A stretch of DNA of 64,000 nt, taken from positions 26,225 through 90,224 of the forward strand of contig DASTCX010000019.1 of assembly GCA_035710745.1 (NCBI GenBank), read 5' to 3'. Below are positions 1 through 9,605 of this stretch, piece by piece. The notes beneath the pieces were generated by a model. That model did not search any database. It was not told the DNA's origin and was given only the letters and a program-made list of their open reading frames with translations. The first letter of the stretch is position 1. Every line of letters starts with the position of its first letter. The position numbers and the translations under genes are program-made. Source of the DNA: Candidatus Eremiobacteraceae bacterium. Lineage in GTDB: Bacteria; Vulcanimicrobiota; Vulcanimicrobiia; Eremiobacterales; Eremiobacteraceae.

Positions 1-1111
1 GCAACCGACGGCACGCGTTGATCGAAGCGACGATACCGCTCGCTGCGGCTTCGACGTAGCCCTCGCTGCCGGTGACTTGGCCCGCGAGAAAGACGTTCGG
101 CGCGTTTTTCAATGAGAGATCCGCGTTCAGCACGCGCGGCGAATCGACGAACGTGTTGCGATGCATGACGCCGAGACGCAGCCACTCTGCATCTTGGAGT
201 CCCGGCAGTTTCGAGAACACCGCTTTTTGCGCCGGCCACGAGAGTCGCGTTTGAAATCCGACGAGGTTATACGCGGTGCCCTCCCGGTTCTCGCGCCGCA
301 GCTGGATGACCGCATACGGCCGCTTGCCGGTGGACGGGTCTTCCAAACCGACGGGCTTGAGGGGACCGAAGCGCAGCGTCTCCTCGCCTCGCTCCGCCAT
401 CACTTCGACCGGCAGGCACGCTTCGAAGTACGGCACCTTACCGCCGGCCGCATCTTCTTCGAATCCGTGCGGTTCGTGCTTTTCGCTCTCGACGAGATCG
501 CGCACGAGCTGACGGTATTGTTCGCGGTCGAGCGGGATGTTGAGATAGTCCGCGCCGTCGCCCTTACCGTAGCGCGACGCTTCGAATAGCTGCGAGCGAT
601 CGATCGACTCGGTCGCGACGATCGGCGACGCCGCGTCGAAGTAGTGGAGATGCTTTGTGCCGCACAGTTTGGATAACGACGCCGCGAGGCTCTCGCTCGC
701 AAGCGGACCGCACGCGACGACGCTCACCGTGCGCGGGTCGATCTCCCGGACTTCCTCGCGCCGCAGTTCGATCAACGGATGCGCGCCGATGCGGTCCGCT
801 ATAGACGCGGCGAAACGCTCGCGATCGACCGCGAGCGCGCCACCGGCCGGCACCGAAGACTCGCGCGCGCAGGCGACGACGATCGAGTCGAGCCGCGCCA
901 TCTCTTCCTTGATGAGGCCGACAGCGTTCTCGGTCGACGCCGCGCGAAGGCTGTTACTGCAGACGAGTTCGGCGAGGTTGCCGGTCTTGTGGGCAGCGGT
1001 CATGCGCGTTGGCCGCATCTCAAACAGCGTCACCGGCACGCCGCTCTGCGCGGCCTGCCATGCGGCTTCCGTTCCGGCAAGGCCGCCGCCGACGATGATC
1101 AATCGGTTCAC
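1..1111 (-). CDS. trmFO: Methylenetetrahydrofolate-tRNA-(uracil-5-)-methyltransferase, 3' end cut by window edge
   Basis: Folate/FAD-dependent enzyme that makes ribothymidine at position 54 of tRNA. The visible 370 residues begin with a Rossmann FAD site (LIIVGGGLAG at residues 3-12), followed by typical TrmFO sequence such as ELVCSNSLRA and, near the cut end, FLAGQVTGSEGY. The start is a GTG at 1111, because the ATG at 1122 runs into a stop within five codons. A GAGGA ribosome-binding site lies about 5 bases before the GTG. The family is usually about 440 residues, so roughly 70 C-terminal residues lie outside the window. Downstream of topA in the same direction; in many bacteria topA and trmFO are neighbours. 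Confidence 0.93.
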   Translation of the reverse strand, partial: MNRLIIVGGGLAGTEAAWQAAQSGVPVTLFEMRPTRMTAAHKTGNLAELVCSNSLRAASTENAVGLIKEEMARLDSIVVACARESSVPAGGALAVDRERFAASIADRIGAHPLIELRREEVREIDPRTVSVVACGPLASESLAASLSKLCGTKHLHYFDAASPIVATESIDRSQLFEASRYGKGDGADYLNIPLDREQYRQLVRDLVESEKHEPHGFEEDAAGGKVPYFEACLPVEVMAERGEETLRFGPLKPVGLEDPSTGKRPYAVIQLRRENREGTAYNLVGFQTRLSWPAQKAVFSKLPGLQDAEWLRLGVMHRNTFVDSPRVLNADLSLKNAPNVFLAGQVTGSEGYVEAAASGIVASINACRRL

Positions 1112-1160
1112 AAAATCCTCATTGGATGAGTCGACGATTCGCGCCTATGGAAAGGCCGCG

Positions 1161-1264
1161 GCGGTCGAGATAAATCTCGACCGCTCCCCGTTCGGCCGCG
1201 GCGGTCGAGATAAATCTCGACCGCTCCCCGTTCGGCCGCGGCGGTCGAGATAAATCTCGACCGC
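1161..1264. repeat. Three tandem family-1 REP-like palindromes, 40-bp period
   Basis: Three identical 24-base palindromes with arms GCGGTCGAG/CTCGACCGC at 1161-1184, 1201-1224 and 1241-1264. They are separated by identical 16-base spacers, giving an exact 40-base tandem period. Read on the minus strand, each is preceded by GGAG and followed by CCGCGG. The array fills most of the gap between topA and trmFO (1112-1287); nothing else was seen in that gap. Confidence 0.95.
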
Positions 1265-1287
1265 TCCCAAATCGCGCGTATTCGATG

Positions 1288-3489
1288 TTACGCCGCGTGT
1301 TCGTCGGCGGCGCTTGGTGACGGCTCTGCCTCGTGATGCCCATGCTCGTGGAGCGGATCGACGCTGCAGACGATCTTGTCGCCCTTGCGGCCCGACTTGC
1401 GGATCAAGAATGCACCGCAGGTCCGGCACTTCGAGCCGACGACCGGCGGATACCACGCGACGAAGTTGCACTGCGGCCAGTTATTGCAGCCGTAGAAGAC
1501 CTTGCCGCGCTTGCGTCCGCGCTTCTCGACGATCATGCCGCCGTCGACCGGGCACACGACGCCCGCATCGATGATGATGTTCTTCGTCGTCTTGCACGCC
1601 GGATAGCCGGAGCACGCGATGAACTTGCCGTTGCGCCCGTTCTTGAAGATGAGCGGCTTGCCGCAGTTCGGACACGACTCACCGGTCGGCACGTCCTCGA
1701 ATTCCATCTTCGGGATCGTCTTCTCGGCGTTTTCGAGCTGCGCGACGAACGGCGTCCAGAACTCGCGCAGAGGCACGACCCAATCGTCGTGGGCATCCTC
1801 GACGCGGTCGAGCCGGCGCTCCATATCGGACGTGAAGCTGTCGTTGACGATCTCCGGGAAGTACTCGGCGAGCAGATCCGTCACCGTGTAGCCGTCCTCG
1901 ACCGGCTTGAATCGGCGCTGCTCGAGCACGACGTACCCGCGCGCCTGGATCGTGCCGACGATCGATGCATACGTGCTCGGCCTACCGATGCCGCGTTCCT
2001 CGAGCGCTTTGACGAGCGTCGCTTCAGTATAACGCGGCGGAGGCTGCGTCTCGTGCGCGTCGGCGCCGACGTGACGAGGATCGAGGCGCTGTCCTTGCTC
2101 GACCGGCGGCAGACCGCGACGCGCATCGTCATCTTCTTCCGACGCGTCCTCATCGCGGCTCTCTTCGTATACTTTTCGATAGCCGAGGAACGTGACGACG
2201 CTGCCGGTCGCGCGCAACGTGCAGCCATCCGCCTCGATCTCGACCGTCGTCTGCTCGAGCTCCGCCGGCGACATCTGGCTCGCGACGAAGCGCTCCCAGA
2301 TGAGGCGGTACAGCTTCAGCTGCGCAGCCTCGAGGAATGGCTTCATCTTATCGGGCGTGCGGTTGACGTCGGTCGGACGAATCGCTTCGTGCGCGTCTTG
2401 CGCGTCGTCCGAGACTTTGTACTGCTTGCCGCCCCAGAACGACTTGCCGTTCTCATCGGGGAAACGTTCGCGGACGTACTGCTCGGCCATCGCGAGCGCG
2501 GTCGACGACAAACGCGTCGAGTCCGTACGCATGTAGGTGATGAGGCCGACCGTGCCCTCGTCGCCGACGTCGACGCCCTCATACAAGCCTTGCGCGATCT
2601 GCATCGTCTTGCTCACGCGCATCTTGAGCTTCTTCGACGCTTCCTGTTGCAGCGTGCTCGTCGTGAACGGTCCGCGCGGATTATCTTTGCGCGGCTCCTG
2701 CTTCACCGATGTGACGGCGAACTTCGAGCGCTTCAGGCGCCCGACGAGTAGGTTCGCGTCGGCCTCGGTCGTCACGTACGACGTCTTCTGACCGACGATC
2801 GCGGCATCGGCCTCGGACAAGCCGGTGCGCCGGCCGTCGACCGAATAGAGGTTCGCGATCAGCGTGTGCTCTTGGTCGTGATGGCCGTGCGGCCACAGCC
2901 GCGCGTGAACCGTCCAGTACGAACGCTTCTTGTTTTTGAGGAAGTCCTCGATCTCGCGCTCGCGGTCGACGATCAGCTTTACCGCGACCGACTGGACGCG
3001 CCCGGCCGACAGACCACCGCGCACCTTGCGCCACAATAAAGGAGAGATCTTGAAGCCGACGAGCCGGTCGAGGATGCGCCGCGCTTGCTGCGCGTTGACG
3101 CGGTCCATGTTGATGTCGCTCGGGTGCTTGAGCGCTTCCTGAGCGGCCTGCTTGGTGATCTCGTGGAGCTCGATCCGCTTCGCGTCCGGGATCTTCAATA
3201 GCTCGCGCAAATGCCAGGCGATCGCCTCGCCTTCGCGGTCCGGATCGGGGGCCAGATAGACGTGGGCGGCCTTTTTGACCGCCGCACGAAGCTCTTTGAT
3301 GACGTCACCCTTGCCCTTGATGGTGACGTAGGTCGGGGCGAAGTCGTTATCGACGTCGACGCCGAGACGGCTCTTGGGCAGATCCCGGACGTGCCCGACC
3401 GACGGGAGCACCTGGTAGCGTGAGCCGAGGTATTTCTTGAGCGTCCGTGCCTTGGCTGGAGACTCGACGATGATGAGCGATTTCGACAA
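1288..3489 (-). CDS. topA: DNA topoisomerase I
   Basis: Type IA topoisomerase that relaxes negative supercoils. The 733 residues hold a TOPRIM domain at the N-terminus (IIVESPAKA, residues 6-14; DPDREGEA, 82-89), the catalytic tyrosine at residue 319 in GLITYMRTDSTR, and three C-terminal zinc-ribbon motifs (CPNCG, CPVDGG and CRTCG types). The third motif ends in a His-rich tail, so it may use His in place of a Cys pair. The start is TTG at 3489 with AAAGG six bases upstream. Its promoter is annotated separately. It ends just after a tandem REP array that separates it from trmFO. Confidence 0.97.
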   Translation of the reverse strand: MSKSLIIVESPAKARTLKKYLGSRYQVLPSVGHVRDLPKSRLGVDVDNDFAPTYVTIKGKGDVIKELRAAVKKAAHVYLAPDPDREGEAIAWHLRELLKIPDAKRIELHEITKQAAQEALKHPSDINMDRVNAQQARRILDRLVGFKISPLLWRKVRGGLSAGRVQSVAVKLIVDREREIEDFLKNKKRSYWTVHARLWPHGHHDQEHTLIANLYSVDGRRTGLSEADAAIVGQKTSYVTTEADANLLVGRLKRSKFAVTSVKQEPRKDNPRGPFTTSTLQQEASKKLKMRVSKTMQIAQGLYEGVDVGDEGTVGLITYMRTDSTRLSSTALAMAEQYVRERFPDENGKSFWGGKQYKVSDDAQDAHEAIRPTDVNRTPDKMKPFLEAAQLKLYRLIWERFVASQMSPAELEQTTVEIEADGCTLRATGSVVTFLGYRKVYEESRDEDASEEDDDARRGLPPVEQGQRLDPRHVGADAHETQPPPRYTEATLVKALEERGIGRPSTYASIVGTIQARGYVVLEQRRFKPVEDGYTVTDLLAEYFPEIVNDSFTSDMERRLDRVEDAHDDWVVPLREFWTPFVAQLENAEKTIPKMEFEDVPTGESCPNCGKPLIFKNGRNGKFIACSGYPACKTTKNIIIDAGVVCPVDGGMIVEKRGRKRGKVFYGCNNWPQCNFVAWYPPVVGSKCRTCGAFLIRKSGRKGDKIVCSVDPLHEHGHHEAEPSPSAADEHAA

Positions 3490-3550
3490 ATAGGCCTTTC
3501 GTGGCCGTACCGCTATTCGGACTTGCGGGTCCAGCCTTCAAACGTCCCCT

Positions 3551-3580
3551 ACTATACACCACCGAGTCAAGCCGTGTCAA
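3551..3580 (-). promoter_or_regulatory. Promoter of topA
   Basis: On the minus strand TTGACA (3580-3575) is followed after 18 bases by TATAGT (3556-3551). Transcription would begin near 3544, leaving a leader of about 55 bases before the TTG start of topA. The match to a sigma-70-type consensus is 6/6 and 5/6. Confidence 0.65.
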
Positions 3581-3636
3581 AAGCGGGACATCGCTCTGAC
3601 GTTCGATTCTAGTTCACCCACCCCCTAGAAAGTGGA

Positions 3637-3661
3637 GCGGTCGACCTTCATGGTCGACCGC
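3637..3661 (+). repeat. Family-1 REP-like palindrome
   Basis: Inverted repeat with arms GCGGTCGACC/GGTCGACCGC, preceded by GGAG on the plus strand. It sits 26 bases beyond the stop codon of the Vgb-like gene. The inner arm differs from the GAG/CTC variant but both sides change together, keeping the hairpin. Confidence 0.9.
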
Positions 3662-3686
3662 CGCGGCTTGCCATTTCGACGACTTT

Positions 3687-4916
3687 TTAGGGGTTGATGG
3701 GTCGCCCGTTTACGCGGCGGATCACCTCGCCCTTGGCATTCAACAGCGGCAATCGGTGCGTCGATATCGTCGCCTTGAAAGTACGTGCGGTAGACAACGC
3801 GGGGATCATGCCGACCTTCACTCGACCGATCTGATTCGTTCCGATCGTGACGTTCGGGTCGAAACCGCCGTCTGTGAACCACACATTCCCGTCCGGCCCC
3901 GCCGTTAAGTAGACGGCCGTCGTGCCGCTTCCCGGTATGCCGTATTCGGTGACGACGCCGCTGGGAGTCACACGTCCGATCGCGCCGCTGTCGGCCTCAC
4001 CGAACCAGATGTTCCCACCCGCGCTGGTGATACCGAGGCAGACATCGCCATCCGGCGCCGGCTGCGGCTGGAATTCCATCAAGTACTCCGTGATCGATGG
4101 ACTCGCACCCGTGGTTATGCGCCCGATCTGACATCCGGTAAGCGATCCGATGCCCAATTCCGTGAACCACAACGCGCCGTCCGGCCCAAGCGTGATGTAC
4201 GCGGGATCCGATGGGTTCGTCGGGATTCCATAGTCCACAAACGTTGGGGCCCCTCCCGGGAACGTCAGATGACCCACCGAGTTACGGCCGGAGTCGAGAT
4301 ACCAGACACTGTTGTCGCCAGCGATTGCCACGGCCAACGGTGTGCTCCCCGAGAGACCGGTAGCATATTCGGTGAACGATCCGCCGATCGTCATCCTGGC
4401 GATTTTCGCGACGTTCGATTCGGCGAACCAAAGAACTCCGCTTTGATCGGACGTCAAGCCGGACGGTCCTGAGTTTGAAGTCGGGATAGTGAACTCGTTG
4501 TACGTACAAGTACCTGGATCGACGTTCGCGATCTTGTTGTTCGCAAATTCGTCGAACCACACTTTCGGGTTGCCGGTGACTGATGTGATGTCAACGGGCC
4601 CTGATCCGGCTGTTGGCAGAGGCCCGCATTCAACCATTGAGCCGGCGCCCGGGAATGTGCCCGGAATGACGTGGCCGATCTTGTTGCCGTTGAGTTCGGT
4701 GAACCACACATTTCCGTCGGGTCCGCTCGTTATCCCCAACGGCGTCGCATTCGATGTCGGTATTGGCTTCTCACTCACAACGCCTGGTTGGAGCGTCGGC
4801 GGTCCTCCTGGACCGGGAAGCGGGCTGCCTAGGCTCGAGTACTTGCAACCGGCGAGTGTGAGCGCGAGAGCGGCCGCGAGCGCGGCGAACGACGTCAAGA
4901 TGATGGAAGGACGCAT
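3687..4916 (-). CDS. Vgb-like (virginiamycin B lyase family) beta-propeller lipoprotein
   Basis: 409 residues. An N-terminal signal peptide ends in a lipobox (LTLAGC, Cys about residue 24), so it is probably anchored in a membrane facing the periplasm or outside. The rest is a series of blades built on the motif GPDGNVWFTE and variants (LWFAES, VWYLDS, NIWFGE), typical of the streptogramin lyase-like propeller. The role of this large family is mostly unknown; lyase activity should not be assumed, since the catalytic His residues of true Vgb were not located. It stands alone between topA and a small secreted protein. Confidence 0.8.
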   Translation of the reverse strand: MRPSIILTSFAALAAALALTLAGCKYSSLGSPLPGPGGPPTLQPGVVSEKPIPTSNATPLGITSGPDGNVWFTELNGNKIGHVIPGTFPGAGSMVECGPLPTAGSGPVDITSVTGNPKVWFDEFANNKIANVDPGTCTYNEFTIPTSNSGPSGLTSDQSGVLWFAESNVAKIARMTIGGSFTEYATGLSGSTPLAVAIAGDNSVWYLDSGRNSVGHLTFPGGAPTFVDYGIPTNPSDPAYITLGPDGALWFTELGIGSLTGCQIGRITTGASPSITEYLMEFQPQPAPDGDVCLGITSAGGNIWFGEADSGAIGRVTPSGVVTEYGIPGSGTTAVYLTAGPDGNVWFTDGGFDPNVTIGTNQIGRVKVGMIPALSTARTFKATISTHRLPLLNAKGEVIRRVNGRPINP

Positions 4917-4950
4917 GCCGGAGCTACCCCCAAATCAGCTAGGCGCAAGA

Positions 4951-4967
4951 GCCGAGCTTCGCTCGGC
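4951..4967 (-). repeat. Family-2 REP-like palindrome
   Basis: Palindrome GCCGAGCTTCGCTCGGC, 34 bases upstream of the Vgb-like gene. It is followed on the plus strand by ATACCACATT, so in the minus orientation it has the AATGTGGTAT flank shared by several copies. The rest of the gap 4917-5084 shows no gene. Confidence 0.9.
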
Positions 4968-5084
4968 ATACCACATTTTCAGAGTACCACATGCTCAGGG
5001 CATCAGATAGTCAGGTTCAGTCAGGCAAACGTATAACGCAGCCGTGGCGGTTCCCCGCCCGGGCTGATGAACGAAGCGTGAAAT

Positions 5085-5501
5085 CTAACGGAGTTCGAGG
5101 GCGACGTCGACGAGGAGCGGCTCGCTGACGATATCGCGGCTCGAAAGCGTCACGATGACGTCGGGCCGGTACCACGTGAGGTCGCTTATCGCGCGATAGC
5201 CCGCGCGCTCAGTGTAGAGCGCGGGGTAGCCGTCGAGGTTGAAAAGCTCCGCCTGCGGGTCCGGCGATGAAAGACGAGCTCCTGCGACACGCTCGTCGAC
5301 GCGGATGAGCGAACCCTCGATGGAATACTCGAGCCGGACTTCCGAGCCGTCTTTGGAGGCGTCGGCGCGGATCAATTGCGTGCTCGACGGCAGCAGCAAG
5401 ACATGGAAGGCGGCGGTGCGCTGCACAGCTGCCAGCTGCGCGGCGGGCGAGGGGCCTGAAGTGTGGATGAGGGCTGCCGCGATGAGCGCTGCTGCGAACA
5501 T
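5085..5501 (-). CDS. Small secreted protein, DUF4367-like
   Basis: 138 residues with an N-terminal hydrophobic signal segment (residues 1-22) and one small domain. Its ending, a run like DLTWYRPDVIVTLSSRD, resembles the DUF4367 module found in predicted outer-membrane lipoprotein-sorting or anti-sigma-like proteins. That similarity is from memory and unverified. It begins 21 bases after the stop of the oligopeptide ATPase gene and could be the last gene of that operon. Confidence 0.6.
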   Translation of the reverse strand: MFAAALIAAALIHTSGPSPAAQLAAVQRTAAFHVLLLPSSTQLIRADASKDGSEVRLEYSIEGSLIRVDERVAGARLSSPDPQAELFNLDGYPALYTERAGYRAISDLTWYRPDVIVTLSSRDIVSEPLLVDVALELR

Positions 5502-5522
5502 GGCCTTTGCTCTAAAAAGACG

Positions 5523-6584
5523 TCAGGGCGATTTCGAACCGATCGGCGCGGCGCCCACTTTGATCGATGGCTGCGCTCCGCCCAGCTCTTGCACTTTGTG
5601 GCATGCCACGAAGTGGTCCCCGTAGTTCAAGAGCTCCGGCACCTCGACCTTGCATCGTTCGTACGCTATCGGGCATCGCGTATGGAATCGGCAGCCGCTC
5701 GGGGGTCGCACCGGCGACGGGATGTCGCCTTCCAGGATGATGCGCTCGCGCCGAGCTTCCGCGCGCGGGTCGGGGATCGGAATCGCCGACAGCAGCGATT
5801 GCGTGTACGGATGAAGCGGCCGCTCGTACAGCGCATCGCGGTCCGCCAGCTCCATGATCTTGCCGACGTACATGACGGCGACGCGATCGGATATGTGGCG
5901 GACGACCGACAGATCGTGTGCGATGAAAAGATATGTCAAACCGAATTGCTGCTGCAGGTCTTGTAGAAGATTGACGACCTGTGCTTGGATCGAGACGTCG
6001 AGCGCCGAGACCGGCTCGTCCGCGACGATGAACTTCGGGCTCACCGCGAGCGCGCGGGCGACGCCGATGCGCTGGCGCTGCCCGCCTGAAAATTCGTGCG
6101 GATAGCGGTTCGCATGGTACGGTGAGAGGCCGACCGTGCGCAGCAGGTCGTTCACTTTCGCGTCGACTTCGGGGCCCTTGGCGAGCTTGTGGATCTGCAG
6201 CGGCTCGGCGATGATGTCGCCGACCGTCATGCGCGGGTTGAGCGACGCGTACGGGTCTTGGAAGATGACCTGCATCTCTCTGCGCTTCGCGCGCATCGCT
6301 TTCCGGTCGATCTTCGTGATGTCTTCGCCGTCGAAGCGGATTGCGCCGGTCGTCGGCTCGAGCAATCGCAAGATGCAGCGTCCGATCGTCGTCTTGCCGG
6401 AACCGGACTCGCCGACGAGCCCGAGCGTCTCGCCGGTCTTGATGCTGAACGAGACACCGTCGACCGCCTTGACGTCGGCGACGTGCCGCGAGAACACGCC
6501 GGCCGTGATTGGGAAATACTTGGTGACGCCCTCGACCTCGACGAGCGCTTGCGAGTCCGAGGCCGGCTTCATCTCAGCTGCCAT
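5523..6584 (-). CDS. Oligopeptide/dipeptide ABC transporter ATP-binding protein (DppF/OppF type)
   Basis: Second ATPase of a peptide importer. The 353 residues include Walker [10 protein letters not shown], the Q-loop [10 protein letters not shown], signature SGGQRQR, Walker B FIVADEP and the C-terminal OppF-type extension with [10 protein letters not shown], which in this family holds an iron-sulphur-like Cys motif. I take ATG 6584 as start because GGTAAGG precedes it and it overlaps the end of the preceding ATPase gene by 11 bases; ATG 6572 is the alternative. Last ATPase of the five-gene importer operon. Confidence 0.93.
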   Translation of the reverse strand: MAAEMKPASDSQALVEVEGVTKYFPITAGVFSRHVADVKAVDGVSFSIKTGETLGLVGESGSGKTTIGRCILRLLEPTTGAIRFDGEDITKIDRKAMRAKRREMQVIFQDPYASLNPRMTVGDIIAEPLQIHKLAKGPEVDAKVNDLLRTVGLSPYHANRYPHEFSGGQRQRIGVARALAVSPKFIVADEPVSALDVSIQAQVVNLLQDLQQQFGLTYLFIAHDLSVVRHISDRVAVMYVGKIMELADRDALYERPLHPYTQSLLSAIPIPDPRAEARRERIILEGDIPSPVRPPSGCRFHTRCPIAYERCKVEVPELLNYGDHFVACHKVQELGGAQPSIKVGAAPIGSKSP

Positions 6585-7647
6585 CGGCCTTACCCTTGCC
6601 TTCGGCGATGAAGGCCTCGGCGGCCGCGACTTCCGTGACCGCGGCTTGCTCCCGCAATTGGCGGACGTCGACCGACTTGTCGGTCTCGTACAGCCAACAA
6701 CGCGCGACGTGCGTGCCGCCGAAATCGATGAGCGGCGGCTCGATCTCGAAATGCTTCGGCTGCGCGTAGCGGCAGCGCGCTGCGAAAGAACAGCCGGTCG
6801 GCAGTTTGAGCAGGTTCGGCGGCTGCCCCTCGATCGGCACGAGCCGACGGCGCCCCTTTTCATCGAGCCGCGGCAGCGAATCGAGCAGGCCCCACGTGTA
6901 CGGATGCTTCGGCGAATTGAAGATCTGATCGGCGGTGCCGTACTCGATCATGTTGCCGCCGTACATGACGAGCACGTTCTCGCACACCTCGGCGACGACG
7001 CCAAGATCGTGCGTGATCATGATGATCGCGGAGTTGAGCCGCTTCTGCAGGTCGCGCATGAGGTCGAGGATCTGCGCCTGGATCGTAACGTCGAGCGCGG
7101 TCGTCGGTTCGTCGGCGATGAGCAGCTCGGGATCGCACGAAAGCGCCATCGCGATCATGACACGCTGGCGCATGCCGCCCGAGAACTGATGCGGATAATC
7201 GCCGAGACGTTTTGCAGCGTCGGGGATGCGGACGAGGTCGAGCATCTCGACCGCGCGTTTGCGCGCTTCGGCCTTCGTCTTGTGCTGGTGGAGGACGATC
7301 GTCTCGGTGATCTGGTCGCCGATCGTGAGCACCGGATTGAGGCTCGTCATCGGGTCTTGGAAGATCATCGAGATCTTGTTGCCGCGGATCCGCCGCATCT
7401 GCTGCTCGTCGATCGTCAGCAGGTCCGTGTCTTTGAAGATGACCTTCCCGTTCTCGATGCGGCCGGGGGGCGATGCGATGAGCCGCATGATCGACAGCGC
7501 CGTGACGCTCTTACCGGATCCCGATTCGCCGACGATGCCGAGCGTTTCGCCCGGCGCGAGATCGAACGAGAGCCCGTTGACCGCGCGGACGATGCCGTCG
7601 TCGGTCGCGAACGTCACACGCAGGTCCTTGACAGCAAGCAGAGACAT
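6574..7647 (-). CDS. Oligopeptide/dipeptide ABC transporter ATP-binding protein (DppD/OppD type)
   Basis: 357 residues with Walker [11 protein letters not shown] (about residues 38-47), Q-loop [10 protein letters not shown], signature SGGMRQRV, Walker [13 protein letters not shown] and the C-terminal Cys-containing segment GCSFAARC. Pairs with the following ATPase to energise peptide uptake. The ATG at 7647 has an adenine/guanine-rich tract upstream (AACCTCC on the plus strand, i.e. GGAGGTT). It lies 72 bases after the permease gene. Confidence 0.95.
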   Translation of the reverse strand: MSLLAVKDLRVTFATDDGIVRAVNGLSFDLAPGETLGIVGESGSGKSVTALSIMRLIASPPGRIENGKVIFKDTDLLTIDEQQMRRIRGNKISMIFQDPMTSLNPVLTIGDQITETIVLHQHKTKAEARKRAVEMLDLVRIPDAAKRLGDYPHQFSGGMRQRVMIAMALSCDPELLIADEPTTALDVTIQAQILDLMRDLQKRLNSAIIMITHDLGVVAEVCENVLVMYGGNMIEYGTADQIFNSPKHPYTWGLLDSLPRLDEKGRRRLVPIEGQPPNLLKLPTGCSFAARCRYAQPKHFEIEPPLIDFGGTHVARCWLYETDKSVDVRQLREQAAVTEVAAAEAFIAEGKGKADGS

Positions 7648-7719
7648 GGAGGTTACAGTATACCCCGGATCGGTCGCGCGGGCGTGGCCGCTAGATTACC
7701 GTGCTTTTTCATCGGTTTC

Positions 7720-8631
7720 CTATGCGCGCCCGCCTGACGAGCGCGGGTCGAGCGCATCGCGCAAGCCCTCGCCGACGAGGTTGAACGCCATGACGGTGAT
7801 GACGATCAACATCCCGGGTATGAATGTCAGCCACGGCGCGCCGAGGACGTCCGGATCGAGCGCCTTCTGAAGGCTGTTGCCCCAACTCGCGGTCGGCGGC
7901 TGGACGCCGAGACCGAGATACGACAGGGCCGATTCGGTTAGGATGTTGTTGCCGATCGCGAGCGTCGCTGCGACGATGACCGGCGCGAGCGCATTCGGCA
8001 GCAAATGCCGCCACATGATGCGGCCGTCCGGTGCGCCGACCGCTTTCGCCGCTGATATGAAGTCGCGCTCGCGCAAGCTCAGGATTTGCCCACGGACGAG
8101 GCGCGCGACGCTCATCCACGACAGCAAGCCGATGACGAGCATGATGACGATGATGCTGAAGTTGTTCGTCAGCGCTTCGATCGCTAGGATGAGAAAGAAC
8201 GTCGGGAACGAGAGCATCATGTCGACGAAGCGCATGAGGATAGCGTCGACGATGCCGCCGAAGTACCCTGAGATGGCGCCGTAGAACGTCCCGAACGTGA
8301 TGGCGACGAGCATCGCCGAGATGCCGACCTCGAGCGAGATGCGCGCGCCGAACAGCATCCGGGCGAAGTAGTCGCGGCCGTCATCATCCGTGCCGAAGAG
8401 ATGTACGAATGACGGCGTTTGCGGAGTGCCCATGATCGACGTGTCGATCGCGTTGGGATCGTAGTGCGAGAGGAGCGGCGCGAAAAGAGCGGAGAGGACG
8501 AGCAATAGGACGATGGCGAGTCCGACCAGGGCCAGCCGGTTGCGCCTGAAGCGCCGCCAGACGTCCGCGGTCATCGAGACGTGCGGGGTGAGGTCGTCCG
8601 TGACGACCGCTTTCGCCGGCACGCTAGTCAT
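7720..8631 (-). CDS. Oligopeptide/dipeptide ABC transporter permease (DppC/OppC type)
   Basis: Inner-membrane permease, 303 residues. After a short cytoplasmic N-terminus come hydrophobic segments and the conserved EAA loop (SAKAVGAPDGRIMWRHLLPN). The C-terminal motif LGLGVQPPTASWG is typical of DppC. I chose ATG 8631, which overlaps the last codons of the upstream permease gene by eight bases (a TATGACTAG junction); longer starts are read through another gene. Confidence 0.95.
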   Translation of the reverse strand: MTSVPAKAVVTDDLTPHVSMTADVWRRFRRNRLALVGLAIVLLLVLSALFAPLLSHYDPNAIDTSIMGTPQTPSFVHLFGTDDDGRDYFARMLFGARISLEVGISAMLVAITFGTFYGAISGYFGGIVDAILMRFVDMMLSFPTFFLILAIEALTNNFSIIVIMLVIGLLSWMSVARLVRGQILSLRERDFISAAKAVGAPDGRIMWRHLLPNALAPVIVAATLAIGNNILTESALSYLGLGVQPPTASWGNSLQKALDPDVLGAPWLTFIPGMLIVITVMAFNLVGEGLRDALDPRSSGGRA

Positions 8632-9583
8632 ACCGGATCCTCGGGTCCGCGGCGGCGTAGCCGATGTCCGCCAATAGATTGCCGATGACGACGAGCACTG
8701 CGGAGATGACCGTCGTCCCCATGACCGTCGGATAGTCGCGCTCGAAGATCGCGTTGAGCCCAAGATAGCCCATCCCGGGAATCGTGAAGACGATCTCGAC
8801 GAAGTACGCGCCGGTGAGCAGTGCCGGGAGATAGAGGCCGAGGAGCGTGATGAGGGGCAGGAGCGCGTTGCGGAAGGCGTGCTTGAAGACGACGACGTTT
8901 CCGGAAAGCCCTTTCGCGGCGGCCGTCCGTATGTAGTCCTCGCCGAGCACCTCTAACATTGAAGATCGCTGGAACCGGATCCAGCTCGCGAGGCTGACGA
9001 ACGTCAGCGTCGCTACGGGCAAGATGAGGTGCCTGGTCACGTCGCCGAGGTTGAAGCCTGTCGAGTCGATGCTCGTCAAACCGGAATCGGGCAGCAAGTT
9101 CCACTTGACGCTGAACAGCTGGATGAGCTCGATGCCGAGCCAGAACGTCGGCGCGCCGTAGCCGATGAACGCGATCGCGGTCGCGATGTAGTCGAAAAGC
9201 GAGTCCTTATGCACCGCCGAGTAGATCGCGGTCGGGATGGCGATCATGATGGTGAAGAAAAAGGAGACGCCGATCAGAAGGGCGGTCACCGGCACCTTCT
9301 CGAGGATCTTCGTGAGCACGGGGCGCCCGTCGGTGAACGAGTAGCCGAAGTTCCCATGCAATATGTTGCCGAGCCACAAGAAGTATTGCACGTACCACGG
9401 CTTATCGAGACCGAGGTTGTGACGAATGTTCTCGATCTCGACCGGTGACATCGGATGCGAGCTTGCAAGGAATACGGACGTCGGACCGCCTGGCGCCATG
9501 AACATCATGCCGAAGGACACCAGTGATATGCCGATGAGCAGCGGCACCAGCCCGATGACGCGCCGGATGAGGTAGTTGGTCAC
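8624..9583 (-). CDS. Oligopeptide/dipeptide ABC transporter permease (DppB/OppB type)
   Basis: 319 residues, with the DppB N-terminal signature MTNYLIRRVIGLVPLLIGIS, about six membrane segments and the EAA loop (RTAAAKGLSGNVVVFKHAFRN). Forms the transmembrane pore with the DppC-type partner. Coupled to the next gene by overlap; 22 bases separate it from the binding-protein gene. Confidence 0.95.
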   Translation of the reverse strand: MTNYLIRRVIGLVPLLIGISLVSFGMMFMAPGGPTSVFLASSHPMSPVEIENIRHNLGLDKPWYVQYFLWLGNILHGNFGYSFTDGRPVLTKILEKVPVTALLIGVSFFFTIMIAIPTAIYSAVHKDSLFDYIATAIAFIGYGAPTFWLGIELIQLFSVKWNLLPDSGLTSIDSTGFNLGDVTRHLILPVATLTFVSLASWIRFQRSSMLEVLGEDYIRTAAAKGLSGNVVVFKHAFRNALLPLITLLGLYLPALLTGAYFVEIVFTIPGMGYLGLNAIFERDYPTVMGTTVISAVLVVIGNLLADIGYAAADPRIRYD

Positions 9584-9605
9584 GCGACGTCAGCGTCGAT
9601 GACTG

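Noticed and set aside
161..589. Long plus-strand open frame
   Set aside because: It lies opposite trmFO, whose protein motifs are clear; high GC gives long antisense frames throughout.
1161..1264. CRISPR array
   Set aside because: Only three repeats, perfectly palindromic units with identical 16-base spacers; CRISPR spacers differ. No cas genes.
1333..2751. 472-codon plus-strand frame
   Set aside because: Antisense to topA; composition is dominated by Arg, Asp and Leu typical of shadow frames.
3687..4916. Virginiamycin resistance gene
   Set aside because: The propeller repeat matches, but the signal lipoprotein layout and missing recognisable active-site His residues argue against a true streptogramin lyase.
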